From assembly GCA_036872755.1 (NCBI GenBank), contig JAVHNS010000012.1:434001-498000 (forward strand): 64,000 nt of DNA, in the 5' to 3' direction. The stretch's first letter is position 1. Each line of letters starts with the position of its first letter. Positions 1-11,600 of the stretch are shown one piece after another. A program made the position numbers and the translations under genes. This DNA is from Orbilia blumenaviensis. Its lineage: Eukaryota; Ascomycota; Orbiliomycetes; Orbiliales; Orbiliaceae. The notes under the pieces are model-generated. The model saw nothing but the letters and a program-made list of their open reading frames with translations. It did no database searches and was not told the origin of the DNA.

Positions 1-2329
1 GCAGTATGGTTCGGGCGTCCTTAATGACAACAGGCTTTTGCTTGGGCGCCTCAAACTTCTTCACTCTGTCTTTGACAGCACTTGCTGTAGATGTTTTAGG
101 AAGGGTCGCTTGTGAAAAAGGTGCTTTTGGTTGCCCCGTAGGCCTTGCAGCTCGATTTCCTGGGTCGTACTGAAAGGGGATTGGAACTGTCAACGGCTTA
201 GTGGACTTCACAGGTTGAAATGGCTTCTTTTGGGTGACAAGTTTCGTTGTCTTCGCTGGCTCGTCCTTCTTTGGCATGATATCTCCAACTACCGGATTCT
301 CAACCGTAGGTGTTGGAGCTGGCGCATTGGACGGCATGGCTGCGGTAGCTTTTAGAAGCGCTGGGATAGATGGCTTCTTGGACAAATTCGATGTAGCTCT
401 TGGCAGTGTCGGGATAGATGGCTTCCTGGACAGATCCGCGGTATTCTTCGGTAGAGTCGACATGGAAGGCTTCTTAGGCAAGACTGCTGTAGCCGGCAGT
501 GTTGGAATGGAAGGCTTCTTGGACAAAATTGGAGCTTGGGCTTTTGGCAATGCCGGTATTGATGGCTTCCTCGCCAAAGCCGCGGTAGTAACCCTCGGGA
601 GTTCCGGAACTGATGCTTTCTTGGATAAGGCTGTTGTAGCCTTCGACAATGTTGGGATTGAGGGTTTCTTGGACAGGGTCCCGGGTTGAGTCTTCGGCAA
701 TGTTGGGATCGAGGGCTTTCTTATCAATGACGATATCGCAGGCTTAGAGGCAGTCGCGGATCCAATAGACGTGACTGGTTGCTGCGGTTTAGTGGCATTG
801 TTGACGCTTTCTTGCTTCGGTTGGGAAGATGTGGTTGCCACTCGAGGCAGCGGTCGCGACATTGTCTTCGCCGTGGCCTCAATTGACGGTTTCTCCTGAG
901 TCTTTACTATGGACCTAATGGATATGCCTTTACTCGGCGAAACAATCACTGGTCTAGTTTGTGTAGCAGCAATCGGCCTACGTGCGTCAGTCTTCTGAGC
1001 AACAGTTTTAGGCTGTACCTGCACAACCGATTGAGAAGGGATTGGTAGGTTTGCAGGCGCTTCAACCCCATTAGAATTCTGTGAAGGAACTACGCGAACG
1101 GTGGACTCCATGGGCTTCCCTGTCGCCTTCTGTGTTCGTAATAAAGCTGCCTTAGTCGTCGCAATGATTGGTGCCTTCTTGAAAAGAACGGCAGGTACCG
1201 CCTTTCGCGTCGGCGTGCTTTGATCACTGTTCATAAGCGCTGGTTGCTGCTCCTTTTTCGGCACTGTTTGGGAGATGTTGACAGTCATTGATGTGTTCCG
1301 AGAACCCCCATCTTGAGTGCTGGATTTGGAGGGGAAGATTGTCGAACGTCGCGCCAACTGCGCTTTGGTAGGAGTAGCAAAGCTTTTCAGGGATGCGGTA
1401 GCCGGAGGCATCTTTGTGTCGATTTTTCGGGTGGGAGATGAAGTGAATGGCGATCCCAAAACCACGGGCTTCTTAGTAGCAGGCGTTCTCGGAGCAAATT
1501 TTGAGTTTGGGGTTGATGCCGCGAAATGGAGCGGGGTTGGCAAGCCAAAGGCCTCTGGTATCGTAGCCCCAACACGATCCACCAATGGCGTCGATATCGC
1601 CAACGGCGGCAGTGTTTCCTTTGGCTGTACGGCGGCCGCGATTCTCTCAGCAAGTGGCTTCACAGGGGGTTTTCCCGCCAAAGGGTCCCCGCCAGCCGCC
1701 TTCTTAGTCGATCGAGAGACAGATCGACTAGGAGGGGCTGGCGAAGGACCCTTAGCAAACAACCCTGCCGCGGCCGGCTTGCTCGGAGTTTCGTCAGCTT
1801 TTGCAGCTGGACTGTGAGGGGGCCGGATCGGTGACGGGATTTTTGACGGGCTCGGCTTCAAGGGACCAGCAAGGCTATCCCTCTCAGCCCGCCTACCCCG
1901 CGTAATCAAATTCGGTGGCGCAACCGCAACCAGCTCCTCTTGTTGGTGTTCGGTATCTATCCCAGCTGCCGTTTGTCGGGTCCGGCGAGTACTCCTAGTT
2001 CGCCTGGTCGTCGTCACCTCGATCGTCTCGATCTCATCCACGACGATGACCTCTGGAGCCTTTGTCGCTTGGCTCCTCGTAACCCTGGTGCTCCTGTTTA
2101 AGACAGCGGTCCCTGCGCAATGGGAACTTGTCTCGACGGCTCCGTTGACGGCAGGAGCAGGCTGCCCTTCGGCGCTATAATTCTCCTTTCGGGTCCCCGC
2201 CTTGGACCTCGCCCTTGTCGATTTCCTTGGGGGCTCTGGTAGCTTGACGTTATCAGTTACCTCTTCAAAGGGTTCTCTGCCGTCCGCATTTTGCAGCGCA
2301 GCGGCCTGCGATCTAGTGACCCTTGGCAT
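1..2329 (-). CDS. Large low-complexity protein with tandem repeats, 3' end beyond window
   Basis: From the ATG at 2329 the minus strand stays open for 776 codons to the window edge, with no in-frame stop; the C-terminus lies outside. I do not recognise a family. The protein starts MPRVTRSQAAALQ and is rich in K, R, S, T, P and A, with many SP/TP sites that could suit proline-directed kinases. Two similar stretches near residues 3-9 and 80-90 contain RVTRSQA. A SUMO-interaction-like motif, EVIVVDEIE, lies near residue 96. Residues about 533-665 hold eight degenerate repeats around KKPSIPTLPKAT. No transmembrane segment or enzyme motif is visible. Composition suggests a disordered nuclear or cytoskeleton/chromosome-associated protein; that is inference. 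An intron within the open frame cannot be excluded. Sequence that looks coding on the plus strand here is antisense to this gene. Confidence 0.75.
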   Translation of the reverse strand, partial: MPRVTRSQAAALQNADGREPFEEVTDNVKLPEPPRKSTRARSKAGTRKENYSAEGQPAPAVNGAVETSSHCAGTAVLNRSTRVTRSQATKAPEVIVVDEIETIEVTTTRRTRSTRRTRQTAAGIDTEHQQEELVAVAPPNLITRGRRAERDSLAGPLKPSPSKIPSPIRPPHSPAAKADETPSKPAAAGLFAKGPSPAPPSRSVSRSTKKAAGGDPLAGKPPVKPLAERIAAAVQPKETLPPLAISTPLVDRVGATIPEAFGLPTPLHFAASTPNSKFAPRTPATKKPVVLGSPFTSSPTRKIDTKMPPATASLKSFATPTKAQLARRSTIFPSKSSTQDGGSRNTSMTVNISQTVPKKEQQPALMNSDQSTPTRKAVPAVLFKKAPIIATTKAALLRTQKATGKPMESTVRVVPSQNSNGVEAPANLPIPSQSVVQVQPKTVAQKTDARRPIAATQTRPVIVSPSKGISIRSIVKTQEKPSIEATAKTMSRPLPRVATTSSQPKQESVNNATKPQQPVTSIGSATASKPAISSLIRKPSIPTLPKTQPGTLSKKPSIPTLSKATTALSKKASVPELPRVTTAALARKPSIPALPKAQAPILSKKPSIPTLPATAVLPKKPSMSTLPKNTADLSRKPSIPTLPRATSNLSKKPSIPALLKATAAMPSNAPAPTPTVENPVVGDIMPKKDEPAKTTKLVTQKKPFQPVKSTKPLTVPIPFQYDPGNRAARPTGQPKAPFSQATLPKTSTASAVKDRVKKFEAPKQKPVVIKDARTIL
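335..730 (-). repeat. Eight degenerate 15-17-residue coding repeats
   Basis: Within the edge gene, eight consecutive units follow the pattern L-S-[KR]-K-P-S-I-P-T-L-P-K-A-T-x-x. The best kept part is KPSIPTLPK. Units are 15-17 residues (about 45-51 nt) with substitutions at most positions, so this is an old expansion. Basic residues before the conserved Ser could make it a kinase or docking site, which is inference. Confidence 0.85.
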
Positions 2330-3912
2330 GATACAGGCCGATGCGACGAATCGCGTCGCAATGGAGGGGTGTCAATAGAAATGGTGATTGAAGGAAGAAG
2401 CGGCGGAAGAAGAAAAATAAGAATTCCAGCAAAACGTGATCTTGCGATCCGTCACAATGCTGCAGGAAAAGGGGATCAGGGATGTTGGATGAAGTGGTGG
2501 GGCCCTTCTCGAAATTAGATTAATTTCTTAGCCTAGGGGCACAAGGAAAAAAAGGTGTTGTGTTGACGTTGTGGTTTGCCGAAACGGGCTAAACGTCAAC
2601 AAGACTGCATCTCCCAGCCAACGAACACAATTGACAGGCGGCGATTAGCGAAAGATTAGATTAGATAACGCGGGAAGCGGGAATGCCACATCCCAATTGG
2701 GAAACCACACACGCGCAACACCATTTGATCCAAGAGGCGCCCGAGATCCCAGTTTATCCTGCACTGCCATTCTTGGAACCACATTGTCGGGATCTGTGAC
2801 GTGAAGAAGCGGCTCTTCAACCGAAGTCTACGCCAGCGAGAGGCATTGCTAGGCACCTATCCAGGGCTGCCCCTTCGATTGGGCTAATGTCGAAAGTCCT
2901 CCACCAGAGCAAGGCATTCTATTTGTTCGTTTGCACCCGATTCGCTGTTCAGGGGTTCAGCGAGCGTAAGAGAGACCGCCATTGTTGTGCTCGCATGACA
3001 TCCTAAGCTCTCGGGCATAAGAACTCCACATTTTCTGGAAAATTATTCTCTACGACGCCTCGTGGGCCCATCTATCTCGATGTCGTTCGTTCGTTCTTTT
3101 CTTCCACGGAATTTATCTACAACAGTAATTGTATGAGAATTGTCCCCTTAAACTCAGGATCGCATCACAAAATCTGACAGGTGACCATACCCTTGCTGCT
3201 GTGCCGCACAGTTTCTTAATATAGGTCTCTAAAACCATGGAGCTACAGCCATTCTTTTAACCAGCCATACTCTGGCTGCTGTAGCCTAATATCCGATCCT
3301 TGAATACTAGAAAAACTAAGATGACAGATCTACTACAACCATTTTCTTCTCAGGGCATAGGTCTAGACCAGTTCGGCTTCGGGCCCAGATAATAGCTGAG
3401 ATATTACCATTTGACTTGATTTTGCCCGATGGTTTTTCTGTTATATACTTTCTTATTGACCATATTGGCATGCATAAGCTATTTCTAGACTCATTATACA
3501 CTGATCAGAGAATGGTGGAAAGAGGTCCCAAGGAAGACATACGTACATGTAAACCGCCCTCTGATGAGGGGTAAGGCAGACAGACTAGACATCCCCCAGA
3601 CCACTCAAACCCGTCAAGATTCCCCACCTACCCAACAATGCAATGTCCTGGCCCTTCTTTTCGTGTGCCTGCATGAAAACTCTGAACTGGCTTAGATCCT
3701 GGGAAGCTTCGAATAGGATTCGGTGTATGTAATTCGCCGACTCTACCCAGCAGATGCCCAGTACTGCTGAACCCGCTCTTTGCTATATATTGCACGCTTT
3801 TTTGCTGTCTGCTCTCTTGGTTGTTCAGCCATTACGGTCCCCTCAAGTACCATTTGCCTACCATTAGCCATTCTTTTACATTTCGACCTTATAAGCTAGC
3901 ACTACTACCATC
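2330..3912. other. Intergenic, divergent promoter region
   Basis: Lies between the start of the minus-strand edge gene and the plus-strand gene beginning at 3913. I see no convincing gene; short open frames here lack coding character. It should hold the promoters of both flanking genes. Confidence 0.6.
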
Positions 3913-5528
3913 ATGCCAACTTTCTTCTTCTTGCTCGATCATATCCTCCTCAACGGGATATTCGCACTTGCTGCTATATCTCTTATTATTTTCACAGTAT
4001 ATCAACTTTCTAAATTCACAGCTAAAATACTTGCCATATTGAACTCCAGCAAGCTCCAAGGGTCGATCTCAAGGAGGACCGCTATCACTGGTACACGTGC
4101 TCCACAGACGACTGAGTCTCGCACATTAGTTCATTATAGGAGCCTTGACTATAGAAGTCGAGTTCTACGTCCAGACAACATTGATATTTTCGAAATCGAT
4201 TCTCTCACAAAAACAGACGGAGAAGACCGACCAGACCAAAACGTACTAGAGCTATACACGAAGGCCAAAGAGAGAATCGTTAACCATAGGAAAACAGTGA
4301 GTATATCAACCCGTTTCCCTGTAACTTATCGCTCTCCTACGCCCTATATCCTATATTTTTAATTTTTTTAAAAGAGGTTATTCGGTCATTTTTCGACGGC
4401 CTCATGTGCACAAGCAAGCAAGAACTGCCCAACTCCGTTTCAACAGAAAATGATTTCTAACAACTAGACTTCAGCCACAGACAACACCAGGTAGACAACT
4501 ACTCGAATTATGGAACTCTTTAATACAAGGCGAGAACCTAGAATGCGAGGACGAAAACCTCTCGGCACGTAATATTGCTTTAAGAATCAGTAAATACCTC
4601 GAGCAACCAGGGCTCCAACTGTCGCCCAGGCAAATTTCTACGGAGCAAAAGAATAAACAGGAGCAGCATTTCCAAAGCTTCCTCATCGACAAAATCGACC
4701 TATTCAAAAACCTTCAACTGAACCAAGGGGACACCCAAGGGTAAGAAGGCCGCCTCACTTCCAGAAGTTACCCGGACTAACATATGACCATCTAATTTAG
4801 CTCAATCAATCATAGAATACACAACCAAATCGGACCACAAAACGTCATAAACAATATTTCTCAGCATGTACAACCCGACTACCTCTGTGGCTATGCAAGC
4901 CCCAAGTCAGCACTCTCAATACCTCCCACAGTCTGGGATGATGAAGATAAAATCCCAAGGGCTCTGCGTGTGGTCTCACCGGAAGCCAGACGAACAACGG
5001 AAGCCATTTTCCTCCCTTTCCTTGCCGTGGAACTCAAATGGAAGGGCATACAAGATTTGGTGGTTCAAAATCAACTAATTAGAGGCTTGTCAATACTCGC
5101 TGAAAGACAAGCCAAGTTTGAAGAAGGTGCGTGCAACGTGAGTACAATGCCTATCTTTGGCCTTACTGGTATAGAGAGGCATTTTGTTCTCTGGGTGATG
5201 TTTCGATACGTCACCGAGAGAAAAGGTGTCCAATATGTGAGTACATTGATAAATTGTCCATTATATATTTATGTGGATATAAAGTCTAACAATTATATAG
5301 GCAATGTGTGAGCTCGCCTCCTACGATTTAACATCCGGGGACGATGTCGAGAGATTCTTTGCTACGATGACTAATATCCAGGACTGGGTTGACAACGAAA
5401 GGAAGAACCACTTTATGAAGTGTATTCGCTTGATGAGATACAACATTTGCGTTCGCTATGCATGGCAAATTTTTGACCGATTATGGTCTAGAAGAGCCTT
5501 TCTCAGAACTGATATCACAGATTTATAG
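3913..5528 (+). CDS. Membrane-anchored protein with DUF7924-like (PD-(D/E)XK-like) domain
   Basis: My model has four exons (3913-4296, 4475-4740, 4801-5236, 5301-5528) that join in phase with GT-AG introns and give 437 residues. The start is followed by a hydrophobic segment at about residues 5-37, a likely membrane anchor. The C-terminal half shows GYASPKSA near residue 247, then LPFLAVELKWKG with E294-x-K296, then NQLIRGLSILAERQ. A later stretch around YAMCELASYDL and FFATMTNIQDWVDNER completes the order I associate with fungal DUF7924 proteins, whose fold is related to PD-(D/E)XK nucleases. No activity can be claimed. The gene is an isolated plus-strand unit upstream of CCZ1. The splice model is well supported; the family call rests on motif order and is moderate. 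Confidence 0.7.
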
Positions 5529-6089
5529 GATGTGTTAACGATGTCGTAGTTTAGATCGATCCATAGATCCGTGGGTGTGCTCCGGGAGTGACATGGAATT
5601 TTGATACACTCACCGTCTTCCAGTATATATTCTGCCTTATTGCATTCCTTTCTTCCCTTCTTTCTTCTTTTCGTTTCTTATAGTTGTCTTTTAAATTTTG
5701 TACCGGCAATTTTTGGATTTCGGTCAAGTTATATGCATCTACGAGGCTTTGGTTACCTTGTTGGTTTGGTTCTGCTAGAAAGCGTTCACATGTATACCTC
5801 TAAGAAATAGCCAAATATCTAATCAATAAAATACTGTGAATTGACTCTAAATAAGTTCTGGTCCCTAAGGAAATGAATTATATTCTTATCCTGAGCCTGC
5901 TGGTTACGTACGTACGAGACCGCGGGTCTCAGTCAAAATGGATCCCATTTCGTGTTGCGTGTTATTTTTTGCTCATCTTGAGCTTGCCCTCTGCCTGTCG
6001 TCATTGGGCGCCGTCGCGAGCCTCAACATCTCTACATCTCAGCCGACTAGTGTGACTGACATGATCCAGTCCATCTCTCCGACCCCGGA
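5529..6089 (+). other. Intergenic between two plus-strand genes
   Basis: Holds the 3' region of the upstream gene and the CCZ1 promoter. There is a short near-palindrome around 5917 (GAGACC, three bases, GGTCTC). No gene seen. Confidence 0.5.
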
Positions 6090-8632
6090 ATGGCGTCGTC
6101 GCAGGCCCCCTCATCGATAACTCCCGCCTCACTTTCATACCTCGCCATATTCAACCCCTCTCTTGGGCTCACGGACGAAACACTCCCGGACCAAATCGTC
6201 TTTTGGACGTCGCGTTCGCCAGCTTCCCAAAATGAGTGCCTACGGCAGATAGGCCTCGCGCAAGGGATAATAGAGTTTGCAAGGTACCGCAATCTACCAT
6301 ATCTCCTATTTCAATGTTTTTGTAGTCATGGACAGGGCTCGTGTCTCTGATCAAAACCTATGAAGTCAATCTGAAAGCCAACTCGCAATATTTCCAGAGG
6401 CTTTTCCGGAGCGCAAGACTTAAACACTGTCGAGACGCAAAAGAGCAGAATAGTGCTCCATGAGATCGAAACTGGGTGGTGGATTCTCGCTGTAGGATTG
6501 CATACTACTTAACGCCCTGAAGTTACGGCCGCTGACACTACTGTCTATAATAGTCAATTGATCTTACACAAATCCACTACGCGACCGACCCTCCGACTAC
6601 AGATTTCTCGCCGCGAGAAGTAGCGCCGCATTCGGTGCTTATTTCACAACTCAAGACATCGTATCGACAATTCCTACTTTTCAATGGGACACTCGATTTC
6701 ATACTGTCAAATCATGGACGGGACATTCTTGTTCAGCGCTTAGAGAAGTTCTACACACGATGGGCATGGCGATGGGAGGTGATGCTAAACGGCAACCCTG
6801 CCGTAGATGTATGGAACGGAATCAAGATAGGCAGAGGAGTCGGAGAAGAAGAAAAGGACGTGCTTGGTGGTTTCGCAGATAGAAATCGGACCGAGACGGA
6901 CGGTTCGGAACGAATGATCGATCTGGTTGTATCTCGGTTCGGGAAACTACCGGGCGATGAAAAAGACGCAAAGACATCTAAACCGGGATTCTCGACCCGA
7001 GGGACCGGCAAAATCCCGGGTCCTGATGATGGATGTATTTACAGAGGATTGGGGAACCTGTCTAAAGAAAGTGTGCGGGACCTAGCTGAATGGATGGCGA
7101 GATGGTACCAATATGGAGATTCGTCCTTCGATTATCAGACAGTGCGACCATCAAGAAAGAAGGTCCGCCGTAGTGGTAAATCTAAAGCACAGGCCTTAGA
7201 TCCTTTACAAAGTGGACCACCAACGTCGGAAGCCGAAACTACAATAGCAACAGAACCGATACAAGAGGTATCAACATCGGAGGCCGCAGAGGCTGTGGCG
7301 CCCGTTGAAGAGGTCAACGATGCAGAGACAAGGCTCCCTCCTCCTCTCTTCCCGACAGAGGCACAGCAGAACACTCAAGAACCTGAACCGGCCTTAGGGC
7401 CTGAATCTAGGCCGAAAGACCGGAAAACAAAGGACAAAGGCAAAACTACGGGGAAGTCGTCAAACGATGCTGGTAGGCCCAATAACGGCCAACCCTCGGG
7501 GTCAAAGGGGAACAATAACTTAATGCTAAACGTTTTGACGTTGGGAACATATGCTGCGTACTCGGCGTGGAATCGAAACCAAGAGGAGGAACAGCCCAAG
7601 GCAGACACTCCCGACCAAAATGCCGAACCAAATCCGGCAGAGGTATCGGGCAGGTTCATAATTGGGTATACTGGCGCTTTGGAAGATGATGAAGAGGAAC
7701 CAACTGCAAGCGACTCAAATATAGATCCAAAGGATTTCATATCGACAACTATTTGGATTGCAAGAGCGGCGGATGGTACACCACAGGGCCAAGATGGTGC
7801 GGATAAGCAACTTGCACTTGAAGAATGCCGTCTCGTCGCATACGCAGTAAGTCTTAACTTATAGCCTGTCCGCCACAATCTCTAATACCGTGTCCAGGCG
7901 TATCCATTCATATTCGCAATGCTATTCCGCTCGACAAACGAGTCACTCAAGAAACCTAGCTTCTACAAGCTACTACATCAGCAACTTGGGCCGTTGAAAG
8001 GCCCACTAATATCCTCATCTGAAAAACAGTATCAACCGTCAAACCATAAAGGTGTTTATGACCTTATATTTGATCCAGCTACCTTGACAGTGCACACCTC
8101 ACTACCTAGCATTCCCGAGCCAGTTTTCAATACCCAACTAGATATTACAACTAACGGAGGGCTCCCAAGGGTCGAAGCCCTCCATGTCCATTCACAAATA
8201 CTAAGAGTAATTGAAGACACGAGATGGAAAGACATTCCACTAGGCACCCCATCTGGAGAAAGAGAGCGAACCAACCGAACTACCCGAGGCTGGTGGATCG
8301 CCTGGATGCGCCTTGAGGGAGTCGAGCCACAAACCAGATCTCAGCTCACCTCCACAACTTCTCCAGCTACCACAATCGACTCGCAGGTGGAGCGTCAGGG
8401 TCTTGTACCACCTGCAGATGAAATTTCGTCTTTTATCGGCTCGGTTAGCAGGCATCGACGGGGACGCCGAGAAGCATTTATTATCCGAAAGGGGTCCGAT
8501 CATAGAACGCATGTACGTGCTTCAAAAGACAGCAAGAGCGGGTTTTCAATCCCAATAAAATTAAGCGGCGGGCTTGGCATCGATACCAAACGTTATTTCG
8601 ACCAGTTATTGAACCTTACAGCAAGGACTTAG
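6090..8632 (+). CDS. CCZ1: Vacuolar fusion protein Ccz1 (Mon1-Ccz1 Rab GEF subunit)
   Basis: Ccz1 partners Mon1 as the guanine nucleotide exchange factor that activates the Rab7 homologue Ypt7 on late endosomes, autophagosomes and vacuoles. The model joins exons 6090-6283, 6398-6491, 6554-7846 and 7898-8632 (771 residues, all phases match). The N-terminal longin signature is clear: LSYLAIFNPSLG, then DETLPDQIVFW and QIGLAQGIIEFAR, then SRIVLHEIETGWWILAS across intron 2. The C-terminus carries DLIFDPATLTVHTSLPSI and ALHVHSQIL, also conserved in Ccz1. The middle (about residues 240-420) is a charged, low-complexity insertion rich in E, P, S and T, typical for fungal members. The start is the first in-frame ATG before the longin domain. 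Confidence 0.93.
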
Positions 8633-11600
8633 ACTTTTAGTTCGCTGTTATGGCGTGATGGAGCACGCCGATGGGTCTACATATGGCGTCCGCATTGTTT
8701 TTTTTTTTTTTGTCTCGCCGAGTGAGATAGCCGAACGTCGGAGTTAGCTGGAAATGTGATCCAGAGGGGTTTTATGCGCTCATTTGATGGATGGCACCTT
8801 TAGAAACGTAAAGTTGCGTATGTGGCGGGGTAAGAGGTACTTTCAGGTACCTTTGGGATGTTGCATCCACACTTCCCATCTTTCAAAGGAGTTTTTTAGG
8901 AACTACACTTGTTTTTCTTTTTTTGGAACAGTCGGTTGGAGGGAACCTTGGAGCTGTGCATAATGTAACAAAAATATATTTTTGTTCCTTTGTTGTGTGT
9001 CTGTCGGATGACGACTGGACTATGATGATATTGAGTCTCGTCTGATATTGGTTTCTACTTGGTATACTCGCTTCAACCCCAGCGAGCTCTGCCGCAACAG
9101 GAGTACGAATGCCATCATGAGAATCTAAATTATGATTATTCTAGGTATTATGCTTAGAAACAAATTTTCTAGAATGTCCCCGTTTACCGAAAAAATTTAT
9201 AAATTTAGCAAAAAGACAGAGTTTCACATATGATCAGCCTGACTAGCTAGCTCGGGACCGTTTTGGTGGGTTTCAGAAGAGACGACCGCTTGGGGCGTTC
9301 GGGCCCGAAAGGCTTAGATGCACGCGAAAAGCCCACGATCCCCTGATAGACATTTCCCTGATAATTTTGTGTCTTTTGATGTATTTGTAGGGATAGCAAA
9401 CATCATACTGAGTCATGATCGAAGTTTCATGGTTGTTGAAGAGGGTAAATGACCGGATCAATATGAAGATCAAATATGCAAATAGGGAAGCCTTTTTAAA
9501 GCGACGGCGCTCCGCAAAGCTGAGGAGCGAGCACATGATATCCCGTCCTCACATTGAAGGGATACCGTATCGTATTCGTTTAGAAAAGATGGGTTGGGAA
9601 GAAATATGCATGTCAGCAATTAAATCACCAATCCACGACAGGCAAATATATTTGAGGGTTGCTTAATGCGAAGCCTGATATGATTACTGTCCATAGACGG
9701 GATGGTGGGGTGAGGCTCAGAAGGCATGTATAACGGGATTTGCCATGCTGGAGATAATTGGATGGCTGAATGATTAGGTATGTGACCTAACTGCAGCTCC
9801 CATGCACCTCGTAGGGCTGCGTAATCAATTACCTATCATACAGACTCTACCTATCAGGAGGGCTTGTGCTTCCATACTCGCTCTGTCCACGCGAACGGGT
9901 GCTTGCACTTGCTGAGACGGGATCATGCTGTTCTCTTCAACATTCGCGAGCTCCCGCCTCTCTCTTTTATCTCGCGGTGTCACCGGAAAGGGATTGCATC
10001 ATAATATGGTGACATGACCATCGGGTGTGAATTTGTCGAGCATGTTTTTCTTTTCGAAAGAGAGAGAACCCCGAAGAGCTCGTAGACGCCTCCGTAATCC
10101 CATGGCGAGAATAGAATCTGGCCTCGTTGGGTATGATATCAGAATGGTAAACCAACATGTCTCCAACATACATCAGTCCAACGGAACCCGTGGCACAGTG
10201 AGTACAACAGCTGCAGCTGTACTCCACTTTTGATTATCACAACTTCCTATTCTTAAAGCTCTACCGAGTAAGCTGTAGGATCCCGTCCGGGTCAGGCACT
10301 TGCTACCTTCTGACGTCACAGAAGGGCGCAGGTCCAGACTTTTTTTCCCTTCTCATTCCGTATATTCCTATTTTCGTTCGTTTCGTGTCCTTTCTTCGAG
10401 GCCTTTTCCTTTCGCTTTCCTTCATGTTCCGCAGTTTCAAGCTCCACAATCCAGCTATTCGGGAAAACTCGCCGCCAATCTCATCCATCTCGAAATCCAA
10501 AGAGCAAACCCTCCGCTTTGGCTAGAACCAATTAGGATGTTTGATGAAAAAAAACGGGCCAATGCTACCGCCGACACGGGCCAGGAACGCGCGGGAGCCG
10601 TGAGTGCGAGATTTCAAGGCAAACAAGTGTGCTTGAAGGCCTAATAAATTTTCATCTCAAGTTTCGCAATTGGGCCCGTAAGCGCTAAAAACTGCCGTTG
10701 GAATCCGGCGCAGTTGGACATTTCGATTCCAGCTGGATGGGAATGGGAGTCCAACTTTGTGGGGATCGGAAGAAAAAAATCAAGTTGGAAAGGCGTCGGT
10801 TTTCTTTTGCTTCTGGAAAACAAATATATATTTTTATGAGGTCTGTCGCACCATCTGAAGATGGACTAGGGGGTTGAACCAGTGCCTTTATCAGATTTTC
10901 CTTCATGCTTAGAGATCAGTTAACTTCGCGCTTCTATTATCAGGGTGAAGCTATCGAAGGAGCTCATGTAGCAGAGCCCCATCTCCACATCGAAACGGGG
11001 AGGATTACTAACCGACTTGCTGACATCGAAATCGCGGTTCCTGGCATATCACATTTTTTGAGATGGAAAAACATATAAAAGTTTTTGAAGAAGAAAAAAA
11101 AACCGAGCCGACTAATTCGATGCCGCTCGTCGCTGCGATGCTTATGCAATCCGGTCGAAACGGTATTGCTTATCAAAGCAAATATCAAATCTCAAATTAG
11201 CGATCGTACGAGCACCCACACCCACTCATATAACCAAATGATATTGGAGGCCCCTCCGTCCGACAAATTCCATATGCACGATATCCAGATAATTTCTAGA
11301 TGGACCACCTTGTTGGTTGGCTATGTTTTACTTTCTTCGGAATTTTGCACTTCGGAACCGATGAGATGGGATGGGATACCATGACCATGACACGAGTTCT
11401 GCTTTGGGCTTTGATAGCGAAGTGGACATGTACCCCCAAGCTGTATGGGGCATGTTGAGCCACACCCGTCTACAAATGTAGCTAAAGCCGATATCTCCCC
11501 CCATCGAATCCATGAAAGTGATAATGTCGAATGTTTCGACGATGAGAGCATGCTTGCGGTCTGCAGTCCGGCAGGGACGTTTATCTTGGAGGCTATAGGA

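Noticed and set aside
234..689. Plus-strand frame with repeated GIDGFLDK-like units
   Set aside because: It is the antisense of the KPSIPTLPK repeat array in the minus-strand edge gene, whose frame is open over the full 2.3 kb.
1317..1834. Plus-strand frames of 166 and 102 residues
   Set aside because: Antisense to the same edge gene; no motif support.
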